Below are positions 1-10,114 of a stretch of 50,389 nt of DNA, one piece after another. Position 1 is the stretch's first letter. Each line of letters starts with the position of its first letter. Made by a program: the position numbers and the translations under genes. The notes under the pieces were generated by a model. It saw only the letters and a list, made by a program, of their open reading frames with translations, was not told where the DNA came from and ran no database searches. Origin of the DNA: Gnetum montanum (taxonomy: Eukaryota; Streptophyta; Gnetopsida; Gnetales; Gnetaceae); the NCBI GenBank assembly GCA_015680685.1, contig MNCI01026937.1, positions 599,678 through 650,066 of the forward strand. The letters are read 5' to 3'.

Positions 1-1055
1 CACTTGTTTATTACTTTCAGCAGTTTTCCTTTTTTTTTGGAAGCAAGTCTTGCATTGATGATCACCGATTTTCCATTTTCAAGAATCATATATTCCAGAC
101 CGGTGGGCAATGGTTTCAATTCTAGGGATCCTTGTTTGAATTTTTCAGGAATTTCCAACTTCCGCCAGTTGATGCTTTCAAGGTTAAGGCTTGGAAGTTG
201 GTAGCGGACTTGCTCTAGTGCATCTATGCTTTCGATGTAAGTGCAAGTTATTCCCTCAGTTAGTTCCATGCACATTAATGAGTTGCTCTCTTGATCAACT
301 ATCAGCCATTGGGTGTCTTCTTGTCGTGTGGCTATTGCATATAGGCACTTTTGTATGTTAATGTTTTGTGCACATTGGTTGCACGCAGGCAATGCTAAAC
401 TTTGCACAACCCATGATCTCTGCACGCAATTGCACCCTGTATCATAGTATGTGATGCATGTAACCTTCTTCTTCTCGATCTTTCCAAAAGTGTTCTCCTT
501 AGATATTTCCAGGGAAAGATCATGGATTCCTAGGTGTGCATCTATAGTACTTAGCCATGCCCTTCCCATTATTATTAGGAAGTCCCTTTTACCGTTATTC
601 ACTTGTATCACTAGGAAATCAGCTGGGTATGACCACCCACACATAGTGGTGATGATGTCTTCCACTAGTCCCAAGGGAACAGTGATGGACTAGTCGGCTA
701 GCTCTAGGCGAATATTGCTCTTCTTTAATCGAGGCAGGTTTCAGGCTTTATACATTTCTTATGATATTAAGTTGACTTAAAAACCTGAATCTAGAGAAGC
801 TTTGCATGGCTCATTCCCAGTGATTTGGAGATAGATTAGAGGGCTTCCAAGATCAGAGAATTTTCTAGGAAGGTGGCCAACCTTGATCCAGTCAGTAATG
901 GCATGTGTTAACATAAATGTATGCATTGAGTTCAGTGTTTGGTTCAAAGGGAGCTCTAAAGCTCTGTTTGATGGGGAGGCATTCAGAGGTTCAATCACTT
1001 GTGGTTGTAAGGGCTTAGTGGGACTGGTGGTTCTGAAGAAAGGTCTTTTCTTCAT
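1..1055 (-). pseudogene. Element A aspartic protease and linker to RT (broken)
   Basis: This retropepsin-type protease processes the gag-pol polyprotein. The open part (1055-777) ends with LIYLQITGNEPCKASLDSGF, where DSG is the catalytic loop at about 780-791. It is followed by a TAA stop, then VNLIS, a second stop, and EMYKAWNLP. Beyond that the frame reads LGLVEDIITTMCGWSYPADF and IIMGRAWLSTIDA, a conserved block also present in C and D, then on to LENGKSVIINARL, the linker that precedes RT. The reading frame is +1 relative to gag. DSG is intact here but altered in C (NSG), D (DSC) and F (DSR). RT itself is outside the window. Confidence 0.8.
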
Positions 1056-1515
1056 ATGGTTATCAAAACCAACAGTGGGTTGAGGATTTACAGCCCTTGT
1101 GGCATTGTGTTGCTACAGTTGAGTAGGGAGTTGGCCTTGGGTTGGTGGAGCGGGTGGTAGTGGAGCTATTGGTGTGAGAGCTGCGGATGGATTTGGAGGA
1201 TGGTATATTTGTAAGTTATCTCCCCTAGGAGAAGGAGTTTTCTAATACTCATGGGCTTGGTAGTGATGTTGTGGTGTAACGTGACTAACAAAGTCACGTG
1301 GAGAGATTGGATGCTACACATAGTAGCCATATGGGTCAGGTTGTCGGTATGGGTATTGTTGCCTTGGTGGTAGCATCCCCCATGACTATGGGTATTGCCA
1401 CTATTGATGTTGCTCAACGGGTTGTGGTGGAGTTCCACTTGGATAATATGTTGAAGGTTGGTGGAACTACCTTGGGTTACCTTAGGGATAAGGTAACTGT
1501 CGGGGTGCTTGCTGT

Positions 1516-3453
1516 TTATTTAGTCTTGGGTTGAGTGCATACACCCCCAGACTCTTGTAGATGTGAGATCACTGGGCAACATCCCTTAGGATGGTCATAT
1601 TGGCATATCTCGCATCCACTATCATTTTCCATGTTTGAATCCACAACCTCTTCTATGATGGCCATTTTTCCCTTACCCTTGTTACATGCATTTTCCACTT
1701 CTCTCTTTTTCTTTTTGTCGCAGTCACTACCTCGGTCCCTAGACTCCTCTACAATTTTAAGAACAGTTTCAAACCTACCATCTAGGGAGTCCCACATTTG
1801 ACCTACCTTTGCTGATACTTCTGATGTTAACTTTTGGAGAGGCAAAGTTTTCCTATTCACCATCTCTTCGAGTGGTGATTCATCTTCCTCCTCACAAAAT
1901 CTCACTCCCTTTTTTCAGAGGAAAGGATCTCGATTATATTCCTCCTCACTTTCTCTCTTTCATAGCTCACCTTCTTCTTTGGCAACTTGCTCTAGTAGTC
2001 TATGAATTTGATGAGATCTAAGCTCCAATAACCTTCCTTGGACGTATGTCCCAAGGATTCTTCTTGTTTCATGCCTAAGTTCATCCACGAGATGGCATAG
2101 TTGATCCCGCTGCGAATAACCATGGCCAAGGCAACGATGTAATAGTGCGTAATAACGGTCCATGACAGCATCCAAGGGTTTAAGATTTCCTTGCTTCCAT
2201 CCTTGGATTTGCTTCCACAGGTTAGACACTCGAGAGTATGTTTGGTACTTATCATTGAACAGTTCTAACATTGTACTCCACCTCTGAATGGATTCCAGTT
2301 CTAAGGACCGGTACCAACTTTCAGCTTCTTTCACTAGTCTCCTTGGGAGCAACTTCAGTTTTTGCCATTCATTTTCTATGTTTTGCAAGGAACATGCATC
2401 GTGGAATGCTTGTAAATGATTTTGAGGATCAACATTGTATCCCCCTTCAAATCGTGGGATATTGTTCATGTCTAACCTCTTGATCCTACTATCCTTTTGG
2501 TGCCTTGTCGGAACTCTTACGGCCTCTGTTATATCTAGCATGCTTCTAGTTGTGAGTAGGGGTTCTTAGTGATCGTCTTGGTCATAGCGTCTATGGTGTC
2601 TACACAGTTCCCTACTCTCCCTTCTTCTATGCCTTGATTCTATAGAGTGCCCTCGTCCTCATTCTCTACTGTCTCGTTGATGACTTTCAAGTCGTTTTCC
2701 CTTATCCTCATGATTGGTTTTCCTATGACTGTGTCCAGACATTGAAGGAGAGGGTGAAGATGATGATGAAGGTGAAGAAGAAGGAGAATCATCACCATGA
2801 CAGTGTTTTCTACCTTCTCTTCAATGGTCTCAGCCTCGATTGTGATCACGATTAGAACATCTGCCCTTATCATGTGTTCGTGTTCCTTCGTTGAACACTT
2901 CGTGTTCATGGGTATCAGAATCAAGGTTGTAAACAATGGAGTGGAGGTTTTGATACACTACCTCCTGACCAATGTCAAGAGGAGGAATATCATTTCGTGG
3001 GGAACCAATTGAGGCAAGTTCACCATCCTCAATTTCACTCAAAACGTGTGGAGCGTCATGGGGCCATTTACCCTTCAAAGATGTATGGTATCTGTCTTGT
3101 CGCAAGTCCCTTTGATGTTGCACTTCTGTGGGATGATAGTCCCTTGAGTCATGATCGCATGCAACATATTCCGCGTATAAAAGTGGCATGCCTATTCGTG
3201 TGAGAGCACAAAGGAGCATGTTGGGAACTGATCAGTCTAGAGGCAACACTATGTTACCCTCCCAGTCTCTCCAACACAATTGCTCATCTTGGTGGATAAT
3301 AAAGGTGAAATCGGGTACATACTCATCGGGATGAGTATATACCACATGAAACTGTTGAGGAACTGGTGGATCTTGGTTATGTGTATTACGCTGCTGACTG
3401 CCTCTTGTGTTAGGCCTAGGTGGTGAAGTGCTCTTATGCGAAGAAGAAGACAT
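1516..3453 (-). pseudogene. Element A gag (capsid-nucleocapsid) with a few stops
   Basis: All pieces lie in one frame. It starts MSSSSHKSTSPPRP at 3453. The N-terminal domain has YTHPDEYVPDFTFIIHQDE, then a stop (TGA where copy D has CGA, Arg). An Arg/Asp/Ser/His-rich low-complexity stretch follows at about 2600-2850. The capsid domain spans 2541-1960, with IPRFEGGYNVDPQNHLQAFH, KLKLLPRRLVKEAESWY and LHRCLGHGYSQRDQL, typical of Retrotrans_gag. A nucleocapsid motif CEICQYDHPKGCC lies at 1576-1614. Its spacing, C-x2-C-x3-H-x3/4-C, is shorter than the usual C-x2-C-x4-H-x4-C. Gag forms the virus-like particle and binds element RNA. A Pro/Tyr/Gln-rich linker with frame changes follows between 1515 and 1056. 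Confidence 0.85.
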
Positions 3454-3577
3454 CTTGTTTTGTTCAATGTGCAGTGTACCGTTGTCTTGTCTTTTTTTGA
3501 TTAACCCTAAGGGTTCGTTCTAACGTTCCAACGATATAAATGATTTCCTATGTTCTACGTAGCGCACAAACAACTAA

Positions 3578-3596
3578 GTCCTCGGCAATGGTGCCA
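3578..3596 (-). promoter_or_regulatory. Element A primer binding site (tRNA-Asp-like)
   Basis: On the minus strand this reads TGGCACCATTGCCGAGGAC, one base after the LTR end CTCATCA. It matches the plant tRNA-Asp primer site TGGCGCCGTTGCCGGGGA, known for Athila and Tat elements, except for G-to-A changes. This is where the tRNA primes minus-strand DNA synthesis. Recalled from knowledge of the clade, not searched. Confidence 0.75.
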
Positions 3597-3597
3597 A

Positions 3598-4356
3598 TGA
3601 TGAGTGGCGAGGTACCCCTACACTCAACCATATGAATACGAGCATTTCAAGCACGATCCGGTCGAACTCCAAGGACCAAGTGCTTATGCGCCTTAATGGA
3701 ACACTAAGGGATAATCAATCATTGTCTTTCCAAACTTACTTGTATTGTCACGGTTGTATGGTTAAGTAAGCTTGAGGTATGTGATTTTTATAACTTTTGT
3801 ATTTTTCATGTCTTTTGCTAATAAAGGAGAGGGAGAGAGGACTAAGTGGCTAACTTAAATTAACTATTCATTAACTAAGTTCTAAATGTTCCTAACACTA
3901 GTATCCGTTCCCACTTGCCGTACACATCCTGAACCAATGCAACGCTGTTGGGGTTACCAAACGCTAATCGTTACTAGGTTACCAAGTGCTACATGCATGC
4001 TCGAAGCAGTCGTACTGAGTGTGTTTAACTAAGGGGGTTGAAGGTTGAGAGAGATATTAATTAACTAGGAAAGCGTTAAACAATAATTAATTACTAATTA
4101 GCTTAATCTGTATGCTGCAAGGTTTATCATAAAGTTCGTCTTTATTGCCGTACACAAAATTGTGCTCAGGTACAAATTGCTCGAATAAAGATCCGTTCAC
4201 TCTATGACTCCTACTGCGGGCACACAGAAATAATTCTAACTCTGGAATGACTAAACTGCAAGAATCTGGCTAAGGATCTAAATCTAACTTGTGGAACCAA
4301 GGGCGCCGCCTTTTATTTATAGAAGATGAGGCAGGATGTGATATCACAGTTCATCA
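3598..4356 (-). repeat. Element A 5' LTR, 759 bp
   Basis: The LTR is bounded by TGATGAG at 3598 and TTCATCA at 4356. It aligns along its length with the LTRs at 13090, 17774, 30763, 39401 and 49338. Read on the minus strand, a TATA box (TATAAATAA) lies near 4313-4321, only about 35 bp from the LTR start, and an AATAAA poly(A) signal at 4141-4146 begins a motif shared by all copies. Next to the TATA box sits GTGATATCAC, a small palindrome that looks like a decayed form of the GCGATATCGC motif of LTR G. The LTR holds no coding capacity. Confidence 0.88.
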
Positions 4357-5846
4357 ATCTTAAAGTAAGGTTTAAAAAGTTGAAAATTCAAATCATAAAT
4401 GGTCAAGTTGAAACAATTCTTATTTAGAAGTCCAAAAAATCAAAACTAGAATTATTGATTTCTTTCTAAAAATAAGATTTGCCACTTAAGTTGTTTAGGT
4501 ATAAATTCTAATCTAACTAATAGTTGAACTAGTGATCTATTGCTGAATCAAAAACCTATGAGTGAAAGTTTATGATTTGAATTTACAACCACCTCTCCCG
4601 CTAATACTTAGATTTAGAGATCAAAGCATTGCAAACGGACATACTAGCCAAGAAAAGATAAGTAAGCTTTCAACCCATAAAGGATACAACGGAAATGAAA
4701 TGGGAGCTTCAACTCCACTAAAATCTAAAACGACTCAGATCACAGCAATGAACCATATCTCTACTGCAACAGCCAGATTTTCAACCCTTTTCGTCACCGA
4801 TGCTCACTTGGTAGCTTTGACCTCCGGCACACAACCGACTTTAACCTCCCGGACACCACTGACGTTTTAGAAACGCTTGCCATAAATAAAAAAATGAATT
4901 TAACGGGGTCGTTGAGGAATAGTTTTGAGCGTGGTATCTTTTCTTCGCAAGACCCGTTACAGAAATCATGCTGTACATGCCGATATCAAGGGATTTGACA
5001 AAAAGGCGTGCACTTTTCATTGGAAAAGGTCCCATTAACCAAAAGGTCACGGCAAATCCGCAATGGCTCACCCTCATCAAGTCCGTGTTTGTCCATGCCA
5101 CGACGATATGCCACAGTGCGCACCCCAACACTGAGTGTTAGCTTCCACCTTTCCAGGCAGCAAATACATAGATATATATTTTTAGAAACCGTGAAAAAAC
5201 GAAGAAAAGTTCTCATTACAGAGAAGCTGGCATGAAGAAGAGATCCGACGACCCGTTTAATGGGTTAGTCACGTGGAGAGCTGTTTCTGCAACCCAGCTC
5301 ATTTTCACAGGTTGCTACAGTGACAATGTACAAGCCGAGTTATGGTTTGTGGCTTAAATTTACATGATAGTTTTACATATTGAAGACAACATTTTTGAAT
5401 AGAAAAAAACTAAAAATAACATTTTAAAATTTGCTCTCTTCGCATGATTTTGTAGAATAAGAACATTGAAAGCATTAAATGATGTACAGAAACACAAAAA
5501 ACCACCTCTAACTGCTTGAGCAGCTTACTTTAAGCTGTGGCTGGACCTCTGCTCTTTGTTCAGCCATAAACAATGACCATCACCGCTTGAAGTTACGACT
5601 CAATTTTCCTATCATTAAGCACAGAAGCACATTTAAGACTTTTATTCGAAACTACAACATAATGCAATTCAAAATATCTATGTTTCAATGATTTCACGTT
5701 CCAACCACCTCCAAAACATCTGGCAGGTAGCACTCTTGCACCACGATTTACTGATACTCCACCGCCGCTGCCCTCAGCGGCCAACGACTTACAAAAAGAC
5801 GCATGCTTCGTCGTCACGACAAATAACAGTGCCAACTTGCAAATCA
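4357..5846. other. Intergenic DNA upstream of the P450
   Basis: I see no convincing gene here. The short open frames on both strands lack family motifs and codon structure. A G-box core CACGTG lies at 5270-5275, about 580 bp upstream of the TATA box; it could bind bZIP or bHLH factors but may be chance. The stretch 5400-5480 is AT-rich. Confidence 0.5.
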
Positions 5847-5854
5847 TATAAATA
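5847..5854 (+). promoter_or_regulatory. TATA box of the P450 gene
   Basis: TATAAATA lies 95-102 bp upstream of the ATG at 5949. A transcript starting about 30 bp downstream would have a leader of roughly 70 nt. No other TATA-like site sits at a suitable distance. Confidence 0.65.
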
Positions 5855-5948
5855 CGTAGCAGTGTCAAGGTGTGGAGACACAGAGCAAGTGCTACGTAAT
5901 TGAAGCAGCCTTAACTCCAACATTTTACAAGGAAAGCCAACACATAAC

Positions 5949-8900
5949 ATGATGGACAGCAATGCTCAATACTTGTACTACAACTACGCAGCAGCGGCGG
6001 CGGTGCTGAGCGTGTGTGTAACGGCGCTGCTGCTGCTGCTCCAAACAATGCGGGGGAGCAGCAACAAATACAAGTACGGGTGGCCGCCGGGGCCACCGGG
6101 AATACCGGTGATCGGCAACCTGCACGTGCTGTTAAAGACGGCGCTGCCGCACAGGTGGCTGCACAGCCTGGCCAGGGAACACGGTGACGTCATGTCCCTC
6201 AAACTGGGGAGCGTGCGTGCCGTGGTGCTGTCGTCCGGGCGCGCCGCAAAGCTGGTGGCCACGACGCACGACCGCCACGTGTCGAACCGGCCGGAAACGG
6301 CGGTGGGGCGCAACCTATTCTACGGCAACCGCAGCATGGGGTTCGCCCCCTACGGCGACCAGTGGCGGCGCAACCGCCGGATCTGCGCGCTGGAGCTGCT
6401 GAGTCCCAGGAAAGTGGAGGCGCTCCGCGGCGAGCGCGAGGATGAGGTGGCATGGGTGGTGGGCCATCTCTGGGAGAGCAGCGCCGCCGGCAGCGCCGCC
6501 GTCGACGTCAGCGAGGCCTGCCACGTCATGTCGGCGCAGGTGCTGTGGCGCAGCCTCGTTGGCACCCGGCTGTCGCAGGAGCACGCGCCACGTAGCATCA
6601 TTGAGCTGTTTGACGAGTGCAGCGCCGCCATGGTGACCGTCAGCATCGGCGACTTCTTGCGCTGGCTCCGCCCCTTCGACGTTGACGGCACGTGCCGTTA
6701 CTTCCGGAGCTTGTTCCGGCGCTATGATTCCTTTGCGGATTCGCTCATCCGCCGACGCCAGCCCCAACAACGTGACCACAGTTTTCTGTCGCGCCTGCTC
6801 CACATGCATGAGCACGATCCCTCCATCACTCGCGACAACGTCAAGTATCTCTTCATGGTAAGCTTTCCCACTCAAACAAGTCAAAACCATTGATTTTCTG
6901 GAAAAATAAAGGTTTTAATAAAATCATCACAGTCACAAAGTTGCTATTACGCTAACATCTTGCCTTTATTGGAAACACTAATAGCCTTACGCTAACATCT
7001 TATTATTAGAAACACTAATAGTTGAACCGGTGATTATTTATACTTATTATTAGAAACACTAATAGTTGCACCGGTGATTATTTATCTGTATAAAAAACAC
7101 TGGTCCATATTGACGAAGCTTAAGCTGTCTTCTTAATCTCAGTTATTATTTGCCCATTTTTGGCAATACGTATGTTGTTGTTAGCCGAGTGTTACAGGGA
7201 GATCCAAATTTAAGTTGCTTTAGAGTATGTTTGGTTGTCCGATTATTCAGGTACTGATCAGCAGTGTCCACTCATTATAGGTTTGACTTAATTCTAAGGA
7301 GGTTTACCCATATTAATCTTCAGACTAATTTTGAGATCACTATTTCTTTTATTTTTTATTCTATTCAGATTTCACCAATGTAGGTAATCTGCTTAGATTC
7401 ATAAAACTGTAAATTCAGCATCTTCACCATAGTTTTTCAATCCTGTGATAGATCACCGGTTCAATGCCAGATTAGAAATTTTGCCACCCTTACTTTAATA
7501 GTCGGAACTTTTATAAGCACTCATTTTAAAAAGAAATCAATGGTTTTAGATGTGATTTTTCTGACTTTTAAATATGAGGCATCTGGACTTGCAGATTTAT
7601 AGTAATCCTTAAAACATCCCGACCCAATATATTCCGTGTAATCCTTAAAATATCCCAACACAATATATTGCCTGACTGTTTAAACACTGAATTCAACATT
7701 TTTGCAAGTTCAACCAATCAAAAAAGCCCTTACTTTTGTTTTCCTTTTCCTTGATCCATTTCATTTGTCAACTTTAATGCAGTGCTAACGGTTGACGACG
7801 GTTAGCAAGTATCCTTCAGTTTTCGAGTAATAAATGCATCGTGTGAAAATTAGAAGCCAGTGGGATGACTTTGAAACGAATGTTTAATGTCACAACCTTG
7901 AAATAATATGGTTCTAGAAGCGTCTTCTAGTGGTAATAGAAGGAAGAAAGTAATCTCATGCTTTAATACATTTTTATCATTTTAAAGATAAGGAAAATGG
8001 GTTGGTAATATGACCTTTATTTATACAACGGGTAAATGTGATCTATTGTTTAATCCATTGTTAGAAACATCGTTAGTGAGAGCCTTGATATAATGAAATT
8101 GAAACTGAAATTTTAGTAGGTTCAAAAACCTATACAGATTAGTGGAAAACTGTTACTATATTACATTTTTAAAACAAATAATGGTACCACACAAACAAAG
8201 CCGCAGCAGCAGCTCGTGATCTGAATCCCATGAACGAGATATAATGGGCGGTGCCGCGGTGCTAACAGTATGGAAAACAGTAATGCACACCTTGACATCT
8301 TTTGGTAGTTAGTGACCCTCGGAATACAGCAAGTAAACATTATACGGTAGCGCAGGGTTCTAACAATGCCCTAGTTAGATTGAGAGCCAACCAATTACAA
8401 ATTATTATAATTTACTCTCCACTGTGATGGAGAGACGAAATAACATTTCAATTACAAATTATTATAATTTACTCTCCACTGTGATGGAGAGACGAAATAA
8501 CATTTCAATAGTATACTGATGATAAGTTACATCTGTGCATCTACCACAATTGTATTCCTTTTAAGAGTCGGGTTCAATTACTTCAATGACATGTTTCAAT
8601 TAGTATGTTCCAGAAACTGCATTGTTCTAAATTATTGTTTTGTGTATTGGGATCTGTCGGTCTGATCGATTACTCGAACAAAATACCGTAGCTTTAAACA
8701 TATTCAACTATACGTCTAGAGGTGTCTGGAAACAAACTCCCAACGGCAAATATGATATATCTCTTGCGTAAATGGTTACTCCACTATGCTTCCCTAATAA
8801 ACATTTTCCAATAAATGAGCCTTAAACTTCCCCAACATTCCCATCTGGCGATATAAAAACAAGCAACCGACTTTTGGTGGGTCTGCTGTCATTTTATGTA

Positions 8901-10114
8901 CATGGGTTACAGAAACGGTGTCACGTTGACGTAAAGAAATTAGAAGGCAAACTTTTCGAACTTCATGTACTCTCGAAATAAATAGGCATCTCAACTTTTG
9001 AACACTAGGGACTTCAGCATTTAATGCGTAGTACAGCGTTATTCAAAGCATAGTTTGCAATTAATTTTAATTTTAAGATCTATGATATATAGTTGAAGCT
9101 GTAGAATCTAATAAATAGTGTTATATTTTTATTGATTTTTCAAGTTTACTATATTATTTATTAGTAATGATGTAACGGAAAACTAAAACTTCTATATTTC
9201 ATTTTCCATTCTAAGTTCTTAGATGAAAAAAATTGGAAAATGTAACCATCAACATGAATAGATATAACTGCTATATTTTACTAATACTGACGATCAAAAA
9301 TCCGATTCTTCTACCAATTTTTTCAGTTTTTTTCCATCCTATTTATAAAAAGGACTGCCCATTTTCGGATCCAATCGATTTTTCAATCTATGCAATTTAG
9401 ACGTTAATGGCAACGACTTGGGACTTAAGAAAGAGGGTAATATGGTGTGCGCAGGATATGTTTTTCGCAGGAACGGACACAAGCGGAGCCACCATGGAAT
9501 GGACGGCGAGTCTGCTGCTGAACCATCCAAAAGCGATGGAGAGGCTTCAGCAGGAGCTGGACGAGGTGGTGGGCACGGATAAGGAAGTGAAAGAATGCCA
9601 TCTTCCTCAACTCAAATATCTGCAGAGAGTGGTAAGGGAATCCATGCGTCTGTATCCGGTTGCATGGCTGGGCCTGCCACACGAGACGACGGAAGATATC
9701 ACGATCGACGGCTACGTTATCCCCAAGGAGACACGGCTTTTGTTCAACCTGTGGAGCATCGGCAGGGACGAAAAAGTGTGGCAAAATGCGGAGGAATTCA
9801 ATCCCGATAGATTTGCAGGTGATGACGAAAAAATGATGGATTTCACAGGCGTGGCTGATGAGTATCGAAGCGTGCCTTTTGGAGTTGGGCGGCGTAGTTG
9901 CCCTGGAAGTAGCTTGGCCATTCCCATTGTCATGCTCGGCATTGCATCTCTGTTCCATACTTACGACTGGCGCTTGGACGGAGCGTTGGACATGCACGAG
10001 AAACTCGGCAACGTGCTCATCAGGAAAAACCATATCTGGGCCACTCCTAAACGCAGACGTAACATTTCTTCACCGTCACCGCTTGCAGCCAACTACAAAA
10101 CATTAAATGAATGA
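5949..10114 (+). CDS. Cytochrome P450 monooxygenase, CYP71 clan (two exons)
   Basis: Heme-thiolate monooxygenase anchored in the ER membrane and fed by NADPH-P450 reductase. Exon 1 is 5949-6857 and exon 2 is 9455-10114; the GT-AG phase-0 intron splits LFM from DMFFAGTDTS, the usual place in plant A-type P450s. The product is 522 residues, a normal length. Seen: N-terminal hydrophobic anchor (about 14-32), proline hinge PPGPPGIPVIGN (46-57), C-helix WRRNR (139-143), I-helix AGTDTS (308-313), ExxR (E365-R368), FNPDRF (418-423) and heme loop PFGVGRRSCPG with Cys452 as iron ligand. All key residues are present, so it is probably functional. Two ATGs lie in tandem; the second (5952) has the better context (A at -3, G at +4). 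Exon 1 is strikingly GC- and CpG-rich. Gymnosperm CYP71-clan enzymes act in terpenoid and phenolic metabolism, but substrate and subfamily cannot be read from sequence alone. Confidence 0.95.
6949..7086 (+). repeat. Intron tandem duplications (about 40 and 44 bp)
   Basis: The phrase TTACGCTAACATCTT occurs near 6947 and again near 6987 (period 40). The second copy runs into a 44-bp unit (6999-7042) that is repeated at 7043-7086 with one internal substitution (GTTGAACC versus GTTGCACC). This gives a stepwise series of partly overlapping duplications. Confidence 0.85.
7602..7673 (+). repeat. Intron 36-bp tandem duplication
   Basis: GTAATCCTTAAAAC/TATCCC occurs at 7602 and 7638, and both copies continue with C-rich bases and CAATATATT. 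The copies differ at several positions, so this duplication is older than the 57-bp one. Confidence 0.75.
8392..8509 (+). repeat. Intron perfect 57-bp tandem duplication
   Basis: Unit 8392-8448 is repeated without visible change at 8449-8505, followed by four bases of a third copy. Each unit contains TCTCCA and TGGAGA separated by six bases, a small hairpin. Identity suggests a recent event. Confidence 0.92.

Larger units (their letters stand above)
1..4356 (-). mobile_element. Element A: partial Ty3/gypsy (Athila-like) LTR retrotransposon
   Basis: Read on the minus strand, this is the 5' portion of an LTR retrotransposon: LTR (3598-4356), primer binding site (3578-3596), gag (3453 down to about 1516) and protease plus linker (1055 to 1). 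RT, integrase and the 3' LTR lie beyond the left edge. It is the best-preserved copy in the window: it has a 193-codon open capsid stretch, an intact DSG protease motif and many remaining CpG sites, so it is probably younger than C, D and F. The left end is missing, so its target-site duplication cannot be tested; the five bases to the right of the LTR are ATCTT. Confidence 0.88.
6858..9454 (+). other. P450 intron, 2597 bp, phase 0
   Basis: The donor is ATG|GTAAGC at 6857/6858 and the acceptor is TGTGCGCAG|GATATG at 9454/9455. Splicing joins YLFM to DMFFAG in frame. The intron is AT-rich and holds three local tandem duplications (listed separately) but no recognisable transposon or gene. Introns of this size are common in gymnosperms. 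Confidence 0.92.

Noticed and set aside
4562-5235. Short open frames between LTR A and the P450 promoter
   Set aside because: About 70-100 codons, overlapping on both strands, no motifs; fits random AT-rich DNA.
5984-6890. Long open frames antisense to P450 exon 1 (5984-6313, 6350-6691, 6315-6890)
   Set aside because: They mirror a GC-rich coding exon, show no protein motifs, and the sense strand has a complete P450.
9425-10033. 202-codon open frame antisense to P450 exon 2
   Set aside because: It is a shadow of the coding strand; no recognisable domain or start context.
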